This document shows positions 1 to 6,776 of a stretch of DNA of 6,776 bases, in pieces. The notes under the pieces were generated by a model that saw nothing but the letters and a program-made list of their open reading frames with translations, searched no databases and was not told where the DNA came from. The translations under genes and the position numbers were made by a program. Source of the stretch: an uncultured Gammaproteobacteria bacterium. GTDB lineage: Bacteria > Pseudomonadota > Gammaproteobacteria > Rariloculales > Rariloculaceae. Location: assembly GCA_946887385.1 (NCBI GenBank), contig CAMPKU010000227.1, forward strand, positions 1 to 6,776, given 5' to 3'. Position 1 is the first letter of the stretch, and the number at the start of each line of letters is the position of its first letter.

Positions 1-2
1 CG

Positions 3-50
3 CAGCAGATCACGATCGGGCAGATGTACGTGCAGTTTCAGATCCCGGCG
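3..50 (+). other. Opposite-strand continuation of the same hydrolase (inverted fragment)
   Basis: Read on the plus strand from position 3, this piece encodes QQITIGQMYVQFQIP (3-47). From memory, this is the segment that in secreted alpha/beta-hydrolases directly follows the Pro/Ala-rich linker encoded on the minus strand at about 46-70. The plus-strand frame then continues only by reading the antisense of the signal-peptide gene, stopping at TAA 96-98, so it is not an independent gene. The bases around the junction (CCGGCGCG, 46-53) are close to the reverse complement of the linker end, which provides microhomology for an inversion or fold-back. A database search is needed to confirm the family alignment. 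Confidence 0.55.
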
Positions 51-240
51 CGGCGGGCTGACCCGGCGGCGCGAACGGCACCGTGGCGTATTCGCTAACT
101 TTCGTCACTCCGCCGACGAAGAAGCTGCCCTGGTCCTCGAGCGTGACGGGGCCGCCCATGAAGCGCTTCTGGGCTTGGCCGTGGCATGGCAATGCCGCGG
201 CCACGAGCAACACGGCCGTCGCGAAGAAAATGCGTGGCAT
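10..240 (-). CDS. N-terminal fragment of a secreted alpha/beta-hydrolase (esterase-like), broken near its 3' side
   Basis: The start is ATG at 240-238, chosen because AAGAGG (254-249) sits 8 bases upstream; an in-frame ATG at 285 has no such site. The product opens with a Sec signal peptide: MPR, then a hydrophobic stretch FFATAVLLVAAAL, then a likely cleavage after GQA. The mature start contains GGPVTLEDQGSFFVGG, which I recognise from memory as the N-terminal signature of secreted alpha/beta-fold hydrolases (esterases). Homology-like sequence continues to about PGQPAAP (roughly 46-66). The reading frame then runs through unrelated SETARTS-type residues to a TGA at 12-10. The catalytic Ser, Asp and His of the family would lie well downstream and are absent, so no activity can be assigned to this piece. 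It follows the SDR gene on the same strand after about 97-99 bases and may be co-transcribed with it. The break is explained by the opposite-strand fragment at 3-50. Confidence 0.65.
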   Translation of the reverse strand: MPRIFFATAVLLVAAALPCHGQAQKRFMGGPVTLEDQGSFFVGGVTKVSEYATVPFAPPGQPAAPGSETARTSARS

Positions 241-248
241 CGGCGGAA

Positions 249-254
249 CCTCTT
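249..254 (-). promoter_or_regulatory. Ribosome binding site of the hydrolase gene
   Basis: AAGAGG lies 8 bases before the ATG at 240-238. It decides the start in favour of the signal-peptide Met rather than the upstream in-frame ATG at 285. Confidence 0.6.
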
Positions 255-312
255 GGGTTAACGGGTCTTGGCTGCGACGCAGCATGACACGGCGTGCGCA
301 GTTCTCGAAAGC

Positions 313-336
313 ACCGGCGGCCCTAAAGGCACCGGT
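313..336 (-). terminator. Weak hairpin just after the SDR stop codon
   Basis: ACCGGCGGCC (313-322) and GGCACCGGT (328-336) form an imperfect stem, with one mismatch and one bulge, around a 5-base loop. It begins four bases after the SDR stop. On the minus strand it is followed only by GCTTTCG, so the T-tract is poor. It could be a weak or partial terminator, an mRNA 3' stabilising hairpin or chance in GC-rich sequence. A direct repeat (AAGCACCGG / AAGGCACCGG) overlaps it. The rest of the 241-339 gap shows nothing except the ribosome binding site of the hydrolase. Confidence 0.25.
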
Positions 337-339
337 TTT

Positions 340-1188
340 CTAGTACGCGCTCTTGACTGTGCCGCCGTCGACGCGCAGCGCCGCTCCCGTGGTCGCCGAC
401 GCGAGCGGGCTCGCGACGTAAGCCACGAAGTTACCCACCTCGGCGGGATCGGCGAAACGCTTGATCAGCGAGGTGGGCCGGAACGCGTCGAAAAACTGCC
501 GCTCCGCGACGGCAGGATCGCGGCCCTGCTCGGCCTGCTGGCGGAGAAAATTGTCGGCGAAACCCGTGCGTGTGGGGCCGGGCAGCACGCTGTTCACCGT
601 GATGCCCGTCGTGGCGGTGGCCTCTGCAAGCCCGCGCGCCACGGCGATCTGCGCGGCCTTCGTCATGCCGTAGTGAATGCTGTCGGGCGGGATGTGATAG
701 GCGCTCTCGCTCGAGATGAAGATGATTCGACCCCAATCGCGCTCGCGCATGCCCGGCAGATAGAGTCGCGACAACCGCACGCCGCTCATTACGTTCAAAT
801 CGATGAGCCGGTACCAGTCGGCGTCGGTGCTTTGCTCGAACGCCTGCGGCCCATAGCCGCCGACGTTGTTGACGAGGATCTCCACATTGGGGAACGCCGC
901 ATGAATCGCGTTCGTGCCTTCGGCCGTCGACATGTCGGCGGCGTAGCCTTTCGCCGTCTTGCCGGTGTCTTCGCGGAGGCGCTCGATGGCGGCGTCCACC
1001 GTTTCCTGCGAACGCCCGTTGACGACGACGTCGGCGCCTTCGCGCAGCAGCGCAGCGGCGATCGCATAGCCGATGCCCGACGTCGAGCCCGTCACGAGCG
1101 CTTGCTTGCCGTCGAGTTGCAGGTCCATCGCGGCCGCAGACCACGACGTGCCGATGAATACGCACGCAGCGAGCCAAAGTTTGTTCAC
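340..1188 (-). CDS. Short-chain dehydrogenase/reductase (classical SDR) with an apparent N-terminal signal peptide
   Basis: The product is a Rossmann-fold NAD(P)-dependent oxidoreductase; its substrate is unknown. Numbered from the GTG at 1188 (282 aa), the cofactor glycine motif TGSTSGIG is at 33-40. The stabilising NNVGG is at 107-111. The catalytic tetrad is complete: Asn132 (DLNV), Ser160 (ISSES), Tyr173 and Lys177 (YGMTK). The C-terminal VDGGT is typical. NGR after the second strand suggests NADP(H) rather than NAD(H); this is inference. The start is GTG because GAGGA lies 5 bases upstream. The internal ATG at 1128, where a normal cytoplasmic SDR would begin (MDLQLDGKQALVTG), has no Shine-Dalgarno. 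Residues 1-20 (VNKLWLAACVFIGTSWSAAA) look like a Sec signal with an AAA cleavage site, so the enzyme may be exported or membrane-tethered, which is unusual for an SDR. The domain from the ATG (262 aa) is full length. The gene lies 74 bases after tamB and is followed by the hydrolase on the same strand. Confidence 0.9.
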   Translation of the reverse strand: MNKLWLAACVFIGTSWSAAAMDLQLDGKQALVTGSTSGIGYAIAAALLREGADVVVNGRSQETVDAAIERLREDTGKTAKGYAADMSTAEGTNAIHAAFPNVEILVNNVGGYGPQAFEQSTDADWYRLIDLNVMSGVRLSRLYLPGMRERDWGRIIFISSESAYHIPPDSIHYGMTKAAQIAVARGLAEATATTGITVNSVLPGPTRTGFADNFLRQQAEQGRDPAVAERQFFDAFRPTSLIKRFADPAEVGNFVAYVASPLASATTGAALRVDGGTVKSAY

Positions 1189-1193
1189 GGGGA

Positions 1194-1198
1194 TCCTC
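1194..1198 (-). promoter_or_regulatory. Ribosome binding site supporting the GTG start of the SDR
   Basis: GAGGA, spaced 5 bases from the GTG at 1188-1186, is the only good Shine-Dalgarno-like sequence near any candidate start. The ATG at 1128 is preceded by GTCTGCGGCCGCG and the ATG at 1236 by GGTGCCGCCGG; neither is convincing. This is what places the signal peptide within the protein. Confidence 0.5.
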
Positions 1199-1224
1199 GC
1201 AGAAGATGGTTCAGAGGGCGCGCC

Positions 1225-1255
1225 AGCATAGCCCATCCGGCGGCACCGCTAGCGG
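1225..1255 (-). promoter_or_regulatory. Possible SDR promoter -10 and perfect 10-base palindrome in the tamB-SDR gap
   Basis: In the 74-base gap the minus strand holds TATGCT (1230-1225), a 4/6 match to a sigma-70 -10 box, which would give a leader of about 30 bases before the GTG. No recognisable -35 box lies at the right distance. The perfect palindrome CCGCTAGCGG (1246-1255) occupies that position instead. It could be an operator, or chance in GC-rich DNA. Read-through from tamAB is equally possible. Confidence 0.22.
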
Positions 1256-1262
1256 CTCGCAC

Positions 1263-4200
1263 CTAGTCCTTCTCGACGGTGTAGAGCAGGTCCATCGACT
1301 TCTGATCGCCGGAGCGCGTCTCGATGCTCAGGCGCTCATTTACGCGAAATCGCAGCAGCAAGCCGCCGATGCGATTGAACAAGCCGTAGCTATAGCGGAT
1401 GTAGACTCTCGGGCTCAAGTACTTGCCGGCCATCAACGCACCGGCGTCCGTGGTTGTGGACTGCACGGTGAGCTCGTCGAGCCCGAGCGTATCGCCGATG
1501 CGCTGCACGACGGGCAACGCTTGTTGTAGCCCGAGCGACAGTGCGGCCGCTTGCAGCGCGGAGCTGTCTTCGGTGGCGAGATTGGGGTCGCTGCCGCTCG
1601 CCGGCCGCCCGAACAAAAGATACGACAGCGCGTCCGCTTCGCTCATCGCCGGTTGCGAGAAAATGCGCGTTCGCGGCGCCTTCACCGTGCCCGTTAGCTC
1701 GATGCCGACTTGCGTTTGCTCGATGTTGCGCACTGCGCGCACGTCGAGCCCGGGATCGTCGAGCGGGCCGCTGAACAACAGTTGCCCGCGCTCGAGCTCG
1801 AGGCGCTGGCCGTAGGCGTCGTAGCTGCCCGCGAGCCGCAGCGTGCCCGTCGCATTCGCCGATCGGTTGGGCTCCGTGGTGAGACGCAGCTCCCCAGCCA
1901 CCGTGGTGTCGAGATTCAAGCCCGTGTAGCGCACGTCGTCGCCGAGCGTGAGTTGAACCGACGAGCGAAGCTCCAGCGGCCGCTCGCGCGGCGCCTGGCC
2001 GCCGCCATGCACCACCGCATCCGGCGACGGCGTGACGGCTTGCGCAGGCAACGCATCGAGCGTCAGCGACGCGCGCGGCACCAACACGCTGCCCGTCACG
2101 GTGATCGCGGGCAGCACCACCTCGATGGCGAGATCGGGCGTGGCAAAGATTTCGGCGTCCACGCGCTGCACGACGCGAACGGCGTCGCCGCGGAGCGTGA
2201 GCTGCGTCGGCCATCCCGCGTCGGGATCGAGCTGTGTGGTGCCCGCCAATGTAAGCGCGCCGTCACCCGCGTAACCGGTCACGTCGATGTCGAGCACACG
2301 GCCGTCGCCGCTCGACGCCGTGGCTTCGATGCGGTCGACCACGAGCCCCCACTGCGGGACCACGACGCGGCCATCCGCGATCGTTGCGCGGCCGTCGACG
2401 GTCGGCTCCGCCACCGTGCCGCCTACGTCGAGATCCGCGCCGAGGATGCCGGCGACTTCGCCGAGCTGCGGCGACAGCAGCGTGAGGAACGCGAGGTCGG
2501 ACCATTCGACGTGCAACCTGCCGTCGATGGCCGAATCGCGCTGCCGCGCGTCGGCGATCGCGGCGACGACTTCGGCCCTGCCGCCCGTGGTCGTGCGCAC
2601 GGCGCCCGTGATCTCGAGCTTGCCGCCCGTCAACGTCATGCCGGCTTGCACGCGGTCGAAGTCGGCCACGAACTGCTGGTCATCGCCGAAGGCGATGCGG
2701 GCACGCGTGGTGTTGCTGTTGAGCGCGATCGCTCCGCGCGGTTCGCCCATCACGTCGAGCAATGCGCCGGACAGCTGATAGACGCCTTCGAGGTCGAGCG
2801 CCGGCGGCAACAACGGCTCGAAGATCGCAAGGTCGAAGTTCTGCCCCGAGACGACGAGCAGGTCCTCGGGTCGGCCGCGCACGTCGAGCTGCGTGCACCA
2901 GCGCGCTTGCGACGTGTGCAGCAAGCAGCTATTGGCGAGCGTCACGAACCCTGCGCCCACGGCAAACGCGGCCGGGGCGTCGAGGCCCCATGGGCCGAAG
3001 CGCGGCTCGCTCACATCGATGCGGTCGAGAGTGCCTCGCCAGGCGCCGGCGTCGATGCCGCCCGTGGCCGCTACCGTCGCGCGCAAGTCTTCGACGCCCG
3101 CCTCGACGCGCGCGGTATGGGCGCCCGTGGTGCCTTCGGCAACGGCGCGCAGCTCCGCGATGCGCACTGCACCGCGCGCGATACCTGCGGCTGCCACGGT
3201 CAGCGCAATCGCGGCGTCGGGCGCAAGCCCGGCTTCCCCGTTCACGTCGATGCGCTCGGCTTTCACGCCCGCGAACGCCACGTCGCGCAGGGCGATGCGG
3301 CCGCTGCCGCGCGGCTGCTCCCACGTGCCGCGGATCGCGACGTCGGCCGCCAACGAGCCGCCCACATCGGGGACGAGGAGATCGAGCTGCTCGAGCTCCG
3401 CGTCGACGGCCACATCGAGCGACGTGCCGTCGAGCGCGCCCGTCACGACGGCATAGTTGGCACCCGAGTCGAGCCGCAGCGAGTCGAGCCGCACGGCGTT
3501 ACGGCCCGTGAGTGCCGCTGCGCCGCGCAGCGCAACGGGATAGCCGCGCAACTCGCCGCGAAGATCGATCGAGTCGAGCGTTCCGGTCGGCTCTGGAACG
3601 AGCCCGGCGCGCAGCTGCGCCGTGCCGGTGAGCCGCCCGGGCCACGCGGCGACAACGAAGGCCGGATCGAGATCGCTCGCCGTGAGCGCGACGTCCGCCG
3701 TGCGGTTCTGCAAGCTCGCGGTACCGCTCGCAGCGAGCGAGCCGCCGGCCGCCGGCCCCTGCGGCGTAAGCACGAGCTCTGCGATCGCGAGCTCGAGCGC
3801 GGCGCCCGTGCCTTCCGCGGTGAAGGCCGCTGCACGACCGGCGGCTTCGACTGTCCCGCTGCCGGTGAAGCGATATTCGTCGAGCGATCCTAAGAGAGCG
3901 AGCCGGCCGCCTGCGCTCGCGATGCCTTCGACCCCCGGCCAGGCGAGCTCGCGCCACTCGGTAACAATGTCGACGGTGGGCCGGCCACGGATCACGGCGG
4001 TGCCCGTCGTCGTCGCCGCGAACGGAGCGGTGACCTCGTGCGTCACGTTGAGCTCGGGCCACGTGCCGGCCAGCGTGAGCCGCCCGGCGGCGGCCGCACC
4101 AGCCAGGGGGGCCGACCATTCGCCGGCCACGTCCATCTCGATCGCGTCGCGCAGCTCGAAACTCGCGTCCGCCGCGATCGTGGCGGTTTCCCACGTGGTG

Positions 4201-4706
4201 GTGAGCGCTTCGAGCGCAAGACGCCGGCTGCCATAGGTTGCCGCGAAGCGCGTTTCCGTGAGCAGCACCGTTCGCTCCGCGATCGTCACAGTCAGCGTAC
4301 CCACCCTGGCTTGCTCGAGCCGCAGAGGCCACGGTAGCTCGGGCGGACCGTGGCCCGCGGGCGCGTCGCTTGCCAGCCGGCGATACGCCGCGCGCGAGGC
4401 CGCGGCGCGCTCGAACGAGAGCGTGCCCGAGAGTAGCGCCGGGCCGTTCCACGTAAGCGCGAGCGATTCGATGTCGAGCTCATCGCGCGCCGTGCGCAGC
4501 CGCACGTCTCCGAGCTGCACGCCGCCCCACAACGAGCCGCGGATTTGCGCCACGGACACCTCCGGCGCGCCGGCGAGCAGACGCCGCACGAGCCAGGCGG
4601 TGCCGGGTTCCGTTGCGATGGCCCAATAGACCGTCGCAGCGGCCCCCGTCGCCAGCACGAGCACGACGGCGAGAACGGCGAACAGAGCGCGCGTACGGCG
4701 CCTCAC
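1263..4706 (-). CDS. tamB: TamB, translocation and assembly module inner-membrane subunit (DUF490 / AsmA-like)
   Basis: TamB is anchored in the inner membrane and spans the periplasm as a long beta-rich groove that docks on TamA. It is implicated in outer-membrane protein assembly and in lipid transport between membranes. The product is 1147 aa from the GTG at 4706, close to but shorter than E. coli TamB (about 1,259). Basic residues VRRRTR precede one membrane segment at about 8-28. The conserved TEPGTAWLV (about 32-40) and GSLWGGVQLGDVRL (57-70) follow. The middle is a long run of repetitive beta-strand sequence. The C-terminal TamB domain is recognised by SQPAMSEADALSYLLFGRP (about 1017-1035) and the barrel-like end KYLSPRVYIRYSYGLFNRIG. 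Two cysteines, 594 and 604, lie 10 residues apart in the repetitive part and could form a periplasmic disulfide. The GTG overlaps the tamA stop as GTGA, so translation is coupled. A longer frame reaching 4802 is rejected because it overlaps tamA and adds a hydrophilic tail before the membrane anchor. Confidence 0.95.
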   Translation of the reverse strand: MRRRTRALFAVLAVVLVLATGAAATVYWAIATEPGTAWLVRRLLAGAPEVSVAQIRGSLWGGVQLGDVRLRTARDELDIESLALTWNGPALLSGTLSFERAAASRAAYRRLASDAPAGHGPPELPWPLRLEQARVGTLTVTIAERTVLLTETRFAATYGSRRLALEALTTTWETATIAADASFELRDAIEMDVAGEWSAPLAGAAAAGRLTLAGTWPELNVTHEVTAPFAATTTGTAVIRGRPTVDIVTEWRELAWPGVEGIASAGGRLALLGSLDEYRFTGSGTVEAAGRAAAFTAEGTGAALELAIAELVLTPQGPAAGGSLAASGTASLQNRTADVALTASDLDPAFVVAAWPGRLTGTAQLRAGLVPEPTGTLDSIDLRGELRGYPVALRGAAALTGRNAVRLDSLRLDSGANYAVVTGALDGTSLDVAVDAELEQLDLLVPDVGGSLAADVAIRGTWEQPRGSGRIALRDVAFAGVKAERIDVNGEAGLAPDAAIALTVAAAGIARGAVRIAELRAVAEGTTGAHTARVEAGVEDLRATVAATGGIDAGAWRGTLDRIDVSEPRFGPWGLDAPAAFAVGAGFVTLANSCLLHTSQARWCTQLDVRGRPEDLLVVSGQNFDLAIFEPLLPPALDLEGVYQLSGALLDVMGEPRGAIALNSNTTRARIAFGDDQQFVADFDRVQAGMTLTGGKLEITGAVRTTTGGRAEVVAAIADARQRDSAIDGRLHVEWSDLAFLTLLSPQLGEVAGILGADLDVGGTVAEPTVDGRATIADGRVVVPQWGLVVDRIEATASSGDGRVLDIDVTGYAGDGALTLAGTTQLDPDAGWPTQLTLRGDAVRVVQRVDAEIFATPDLAIEVVLPAITVTGSVLVPRASLTLDALPAQAVTPSPDAVVHGGGQAPRERPLELRSSVQLTLGDDVRYTGLNLDTTVAGELRLTTEPNRSANATGTLRLAGSYDAYGQRLELERGQLLFSGPLDDPGLDVRAVRNIEQTQVGIELTGTVKAPRTRIFSQPAMSEADALSYLLFGRPASGSDPNLATEDSSALQAAALSLGLQQALPVVQRIGDTLGLDELTVQSTTTDAGALMAGKYLSPRVYIRYSYGLFNRIGGLLLRFRVNERLSIETRSGDQKSMDLLYTVEKD

Positions 4707-6451
4707 AGGTCCGGCCCCAAGCTCACGTGCAGACGCCAGTCGCCGGCGGCGTCCATGGTGCGTGCGAGATCGAGTCGTATCGGCCCGAGCGGCGACTGCC
4801 ACCGGCCGCCGATGCCGGCACCCGTCTTCGCGTCGATTCGCGAGCCTTCGAACGCGTTGCCGGAATCGACGAAGAACGCGAGCGACCAGCGGGCCTTGAG
4901 CGGTTGCTCGAACTCGAAGCTCGCCGTTGCGAGCGACGAGCCGCCGATGACTTTGCCGTCGGCGTCTACGGGGCCCAGCGCTTCGAAGTCATAGCCGCGC
5001 ACGCTGCTGTCGCCGCCGGCAAAAAAGCGCACGGACGCCGGCAGCTCCTCGAACTCGCGTTCCGCCGTGGCGCCGAACTGGCCGCGCACGAGGAAGCGCT
5101 GGCCGCGCGGCGTCGACCAGATCCATTTGCCGTTGGCGATCGCCTGCACGAACGTGGTGTCCGAAACCACTGTGTCGTGGGCCCCGCGCAGCTCGAGCGA
5201 GAGCCTTGAGCCCTGCGTGGGGCGGATCTCGTTGTCGGCGCGAAGACGCGTCCAGTCCACGCCCGGCATCAAGAGCCGCGCGCGGCTCTCTTGATCCGCG
5301 ACGGAAAAGTCTTCCACGCGCAAGCTCAAGATCTCCGTGCGCGTCCAGTCGCCGCGGCGCTCGTGCACGCGGCGTGCGCCAAGCTCGAGGCGCTCGCTTT
5401 CGGCTGTCTCGGTGTTCTCGCGCTCGACGCCGGCATCGAAGCTCAACCACTCGGAGCGCGACGCTTGCATCGGCATGCGGTAGTTGGCTGTGAGCTCCGA
5501 AACCACCGGTGAGAGCTGCGCGTTGATGCCGAACTGGTGGCCGCGCTCGTTGAACCGGCGGTTATTGCGGCCGAACCGCAAGCGAGGGCCGGTGTCGGTC
5601 GAGAAGCCGATACCGTAAGAGCGCTGCATTCGCGCCGCGCTGCTGAGCGCAACCACGATCGGGATCGTGCGGGTTGCCGCATCGGCCGGCAGCGGCCGCA
5701 CGTCGATGGTGCGGAAATAGCCGCTGTCGGCCAGCGCCGCATACACGTCCACGAGCCGGCGCGCGTCGTACGGCTCGCCTTCACCAAACGTCACATACGA
5801 TGCGGCGAGTTGCTCCGTCAGCACCTCTTGCTCGAGCTCGGTGCGGCCGAATGCGTAGCGCGGGCCGGAGTCGAGCCTGAGCGCGATATCGGCGACGCGC
5901 TCCTCCGGATACACGTCGATGCGGTTGACGGTGAGCTCGGCCTCGGCGTAGCCGCGCTCGCGTGCGAGATCGGTCCAACGGCGCTTGAGCCGCTCGTACG
6001 CGCCGTGATCCAGCACGGCGCCGGTCGCGAGCCCAGCTTCGGCGAGCGCGGCCGCGAACGGCGGATCGGTCTCCGCTTCGCCTTCGAGCGCGACGTCGAG
6101 CGTGCGGATGCGCACCGGCTCGCCGAGCAGCACCTCGAAGCGTGCGTGCCAGCACGCTTCGTCGAACGTCAGTGCAGCCGTGATGCCGGGCTCGTAATAG
6201 CCGAACGCCTGTAATGCCTCGCGAATGCGCCCCGCCGCGCCGCGGTACTCCTGCTCCACGCGCCAGCGCGGCGCATCGCACGGCTCGGTGTCGAGCTCGA
6301 GGTACGCCAGCACGTTCTCAGCCACGGCGCCTTCGACCCCGGCAAGCTCGACGTCGGCTGCGGCTGCCGTCGTGAGCGCGCAAGCGACGAGGGCTGCGGC
6401 CGCGCGGGCGCCGGCCCGTCGGTTCGGTGGTGTGATGGCTAGGCTGCTCAA
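4703..6451 (-). CDS. tamA: TamA, outer-membrane Omp85-family barrel with POTRA domains
   Basis: TamA is the outer-membrane partner of TamB. From the TTG at 6451 it is 582 aa, nearly the size of E. coli TamA (577). A signal peptide covers about residues 1-32: NRRAGAR, then AAAALVACALTTAAAA, with cleavage before DVELAGVEG. Three POTRA-type units fill about 33-110, 112-195 and 197-272, the last ending in ALADSGYFRTIDVRPLP. A membrane beta-barrel follows from about 275 to the end. It holds the Omp85 signature FFAGGDSSVRGYDF, with VRGY at 484-487, and the conserved end-strand segments FFVDSGNAF and GPIRLDLA. The start is TTG because it is the only ATG, GTG or TTG codon near the signal peptide. The next in-frame ATG (6625) overlaps gltX and would add 58 unrelated residues. 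A weak GAAG lies 8 bases upstream of the TTG. The gene overlaps tamB by 4 bases. Confidence 0.94.
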   Translation of the reverse strand: MSSLAITPPNRRAGARAAAALVACALTTAAAADVELAGVEGAVAENVLAYLELDTEPCDAPRWRVEQEYRGAAGRIREALQAFGYYEPGITAALTFDEACWHARFEVLLGEPVRIRTLDVALEGEAETDPPFAAALAEAGLATGAVLDHGAYERLKRRWTDLARERGYAEAELTVNRIDVYPEERVADIALRLDSGPRYAFGRTELEQEVLTEQLAASYVTFGEGEPYDARRLVDVYAALADSGYFRTIDVRPLPADAATRTIPIVVALSSAARMQRSYGIGFSTDTGPRLRFGRNNRRFNERGHQFGINAQLSPVVSELTANYRMPMQASRSEWLSFDAGVERENTETAESERLELGARRVHERRGDWTRTEILSLRVEDFSVADQESRARLLMPGVDWTRLRADNEIRPTQGSRLSLELRGAHDTVVSDTTFVQAIANGKWIWSTPRGQRFLVRGQFGATAEREFEELPASVRFFAGGDSSVRGYDFEALGPVDADGKVIGGSSLATASFEFEQPLKARWSLAFFVDSGNAFEGSRIDAKTGAGIGGRWQSPLGPIRLDLARTMDAAGDWRLHVSLGPDL

Positions 6452-6466
6452 CGATTGTGCTTCGAA

Positions 6467-6488
6467 TAGGGCCGCGGTCGTGGCCCTA
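6467..6488. promoter_or_regulatory. Perfect inverted repeat upstream of tamA, candidate operator or leader hairpin
   Basis: TAGGGCC (6467-6473) and GGCCCTA (6482-6488) are perfect 7-base arms around an 8-base spacer. The dyad lies 15 bases upstream of the TTG start of tamA and immediately downstream of a possible -10 box. It would overlap the transcription start or fold in the tamA leader. The function is inferred from position only; no known regulator site is recognised. Confidence 0.4.
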
Positions 6489-6489
6489 A

Positions 6490-6776
<287 letters not shown>

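Noticed and set aside
10..285. Start of the hydrolase fragment at the ATG at 285
   Set aside because: It adds a charged 15-residue stretch before the signal peptide, whereas the ATG at 240 has a well-spaced AAGAGG.
1162..1188. Lipobox-like LAAC in the SDR leader, suggesting a lipoprotein
   Set aside because: The Cys is only residue 9 from the best start, leaving far too short a hydrophobic stretch before it. From the longer ATG start the preceding residues are hydrophilic.
268..1266. 332-codon open frame on the plus strand over the SDR gene
   Set aside because: Arg/His/Ala-rich with no recognisable domain. The opposite strand encodes an SDR with all catalytic motifs intact.
1710..3893. 727-codon open frame on the plus strand, antisense to tamB
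   Set aside because: Its composition is dominated by Arg, Ala, His and Gly with no domain or hydrophobic pattern. It is the expected shadow of a GC-rich gene with strong third-position GC, and the opposite strand encodes an unmistakable TamB.
3499..4452. Minus-strand 317-codon frame overlapping tamB in another frame
   Set aside because: Arg/Ala-rich out-of-frame shadow of tamB with no domain or start signal.
4707..4802. Upstream extension of tamB to the ATG at 4802
   Set aside because: It lies wholly within tamA and adds an Arg/His-rich tail. The GTG overlapping the tamA stop puts the membrane anchor at the N-terminus as expected.

Overview
This is a GC-rich window from what looks like a proteobacterium, most likely a gammaproteobacterium. 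The evidence is a complete tamA-tamB outer-membrane assembly pair with proteobacterial architecture and a gltX start. Nothing in the window fixes the genus. Four genes run leftward on the minus strand, and gltX runs rightward off the right edge.

Right to left: gltX begins at 6610 on the plus strand and is cut by the window end. A 158-base divergent intergenic region follows. It carries a perfect 7+7 base dyad and weak promoter-like hexamers. Next come tamA (an Omp85-type barrel with POTRA domains, probably starting at a TTG) and tamB (a long inner-membrane-anchored periplasmic protein). They overlap in a GTGA stop/start and are surely one translationally coupled unit. TamA and TamB together span the envelope and help insert outer-membrane proteins and/or move lipids between the membranes.

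After a 74-base gap comes a classical short-chain dehydrogenase/reductase (SDR) with an intact catalytic tetrad. The best-supported start, a GTG with a Shine-Dalgarno sequence, puts a Sec-type signal peptide directly in front of the normal SDR start. After another 97-99 bases comes the N-terminal piece of a secreted alpha/beta-hydrolase. It has a good ribosome binding site and a signal peptide. Its coding sense breaks near position 45-50.

The first ~47 bases of the window encode, on the opposite strand, what appears to be the next piece of the same hydrolase. The two halves therefore lie head to head. This is either a small real inversion or, more likely if position 1 is a contig end, a fold-back assembly or amplification chimera.

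I see no mobile element, CRISPR array, tRNA, rRNA or defence system. The two observations most worth following are the inverted hydrolase piece at the left edge and the signal-peptide-bearing SDR paired with a secreted hydrolase.
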